From Candidatus Planktophila sp. (GTDB lineage: Bacteria; Actinomycetota; Actinomycetes; Nanopelagicales; Nanopelagicaceae): a stretch of 5,384 nucleotides of DNA. Numbering within the stretch: the stretch's first letter is position 1; each line of letters opens with the position of its first letter. Made by a program: the position numbers and the translations under genes. The notes under the pieces were generated by a model. It saw only the letters and a list, made by a program, of their open reading frames with translations, was not told the origin of the DNA and made no database searches. Where the stretch lies: the NCBI GenBank assembly GCA_030832135.1, contig JAURJS010000096.1, positions 1 to 5,384 of the forward strand, written 5' to 3'. This document shows positions 5,240-5,384 of this stretch, piece by piece.

Positions 5240-5384
5240 TTAGGCTGGGTTAACTGCGTCTGCCTGAGGACCCTTTGGACCCTGGACAACTTCAAATGTA
5301 ACTGCCTGACCCTCTTCAAGGCTCTTGTAACCATTACCCTGGATTGCTGAGTAGTGAACGACAACGTCCTGTCCTCCGCCATCA
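5240..5384 (-). CDS. Cold-shock domain protein (CspA family), 5' part missing
   Basis: The minus strand encodes the last 47 residues of a CspA-type protein, running from [15 protein letters not shown] through [14 protein letters not shown] to [15 protein letters not shown] and a TAA at 5242-5240. These small OB-fold proteins bind single-stranded RNA or DNA and act as RNA chaperones. The fragment covers strands 3-5; about 20 N-terminal residues with the RNP1 region (typically KGFGFI) lie beyond the window. The RNP2 motif, usually DVFVHF or DVFVHY, here reads DVVVHY: the central phenylalanine that normally stacks on bases is valine. The remaining family residues and the short C-terminus are normal, so I treat it as an intact gene cut by the window edge. 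Transcription ends at the hairpin 11 bp beyond the stop. Confidence 0.93.
   Translation of the reverse strand, partial: DGGGQDVVVHYSAIQGNGYKSLEEGQAVTFEVVQGPKGPQADAVNPA

Noticed and set aside
5185..5382. Long minus-strand open frame with an ATG start and a basic, low-conservation product
   Set aside because: It is in another frame over the cold-shock gene and crosses the terminator; the overlapping frame gives an unmistakable cold-shock domain.
1..5384. Insertion sequence, prophage, CRISPR, toxin-antitoxin or defence system
   Set aside because: No transposase, integrase, direct-repeat array or toxin-like small gene pair is visible; all genes belong to ordinary chromosomal families.

Overview
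The window reads as a gene-dense, streamlined chromosome segment of an actinobacterium. Base composition looks moderate (near half G+C by eye). Intergenic gaps are about 11 to 62 bp, and there is no gene-free stretch over 300 bp. Three things point to a small planktonic actinobacterium, such as the freshwater acI/Nanopelagicales or Luna-type lineages: a lycopene cyclase split into CrtYc and CrtYd, a Brp/Blh beta-carotene dioxygenase beside it, and starts preceded by a TANNNT -10 box only 6-7 nt upstream (leaderless style). The lineage is an inference from gene content, not a database match.

Layout. A tRNA with anticodon CAU lies on the minus strand at 3-76. Upstream of it on the same strand is a cytoplasmic DsbA/FrnE-type thioredoxin-fold oxidoreductase (110-745). 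A 62-bp divergent promoter region with dyad symmetry separates that gene from a full-length GH36 alpha-galactosidase on the plus strand (808-2916). The galactosidase runs tail to tail into crtYd, and the two stop codons overlap by 4 bp. crtYc and crtYd (minus strand, 3556 to 2913) overlap by ATGA and form an operon for a heterodimeric lycopene beta-cyclase. Divergently, 48 bp away, lies blh (3605-4561), which cleaves beta-carotene to retinal. It is followed by a secreted M23/LytM-type peptidase (4587-5171) with its own leaderless promoter. A strong hairpin flanked by A and T tracts (5197-5228) terminates transcription from both sides. The window ends inside a cold-shock protein gene on the minus strand (5240-5384, partial), in a reading frame without a start inside the window.

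How it fits together. The core is a retinal-producing module: lycopene to beta-carotene (CrtYc+CrtYd), then beta-carotene to two retinals (Blh). This implies a retinal-binding rhodopsin elsewhere in the genome; neither the opsin nor crtE/crtB/crtI is in this window. The alpha-galactosidase indicates use of imported alpha-galactosides, so the segment is consistent with a photoheterotroph. I see no mobile element, CRISPR array, phage gene or defence system. The less ordinary signals are regulatory: a repeated leaderless promoter architecture and a symmetric element between the oxidoreductase and the alpha-galactosidase.
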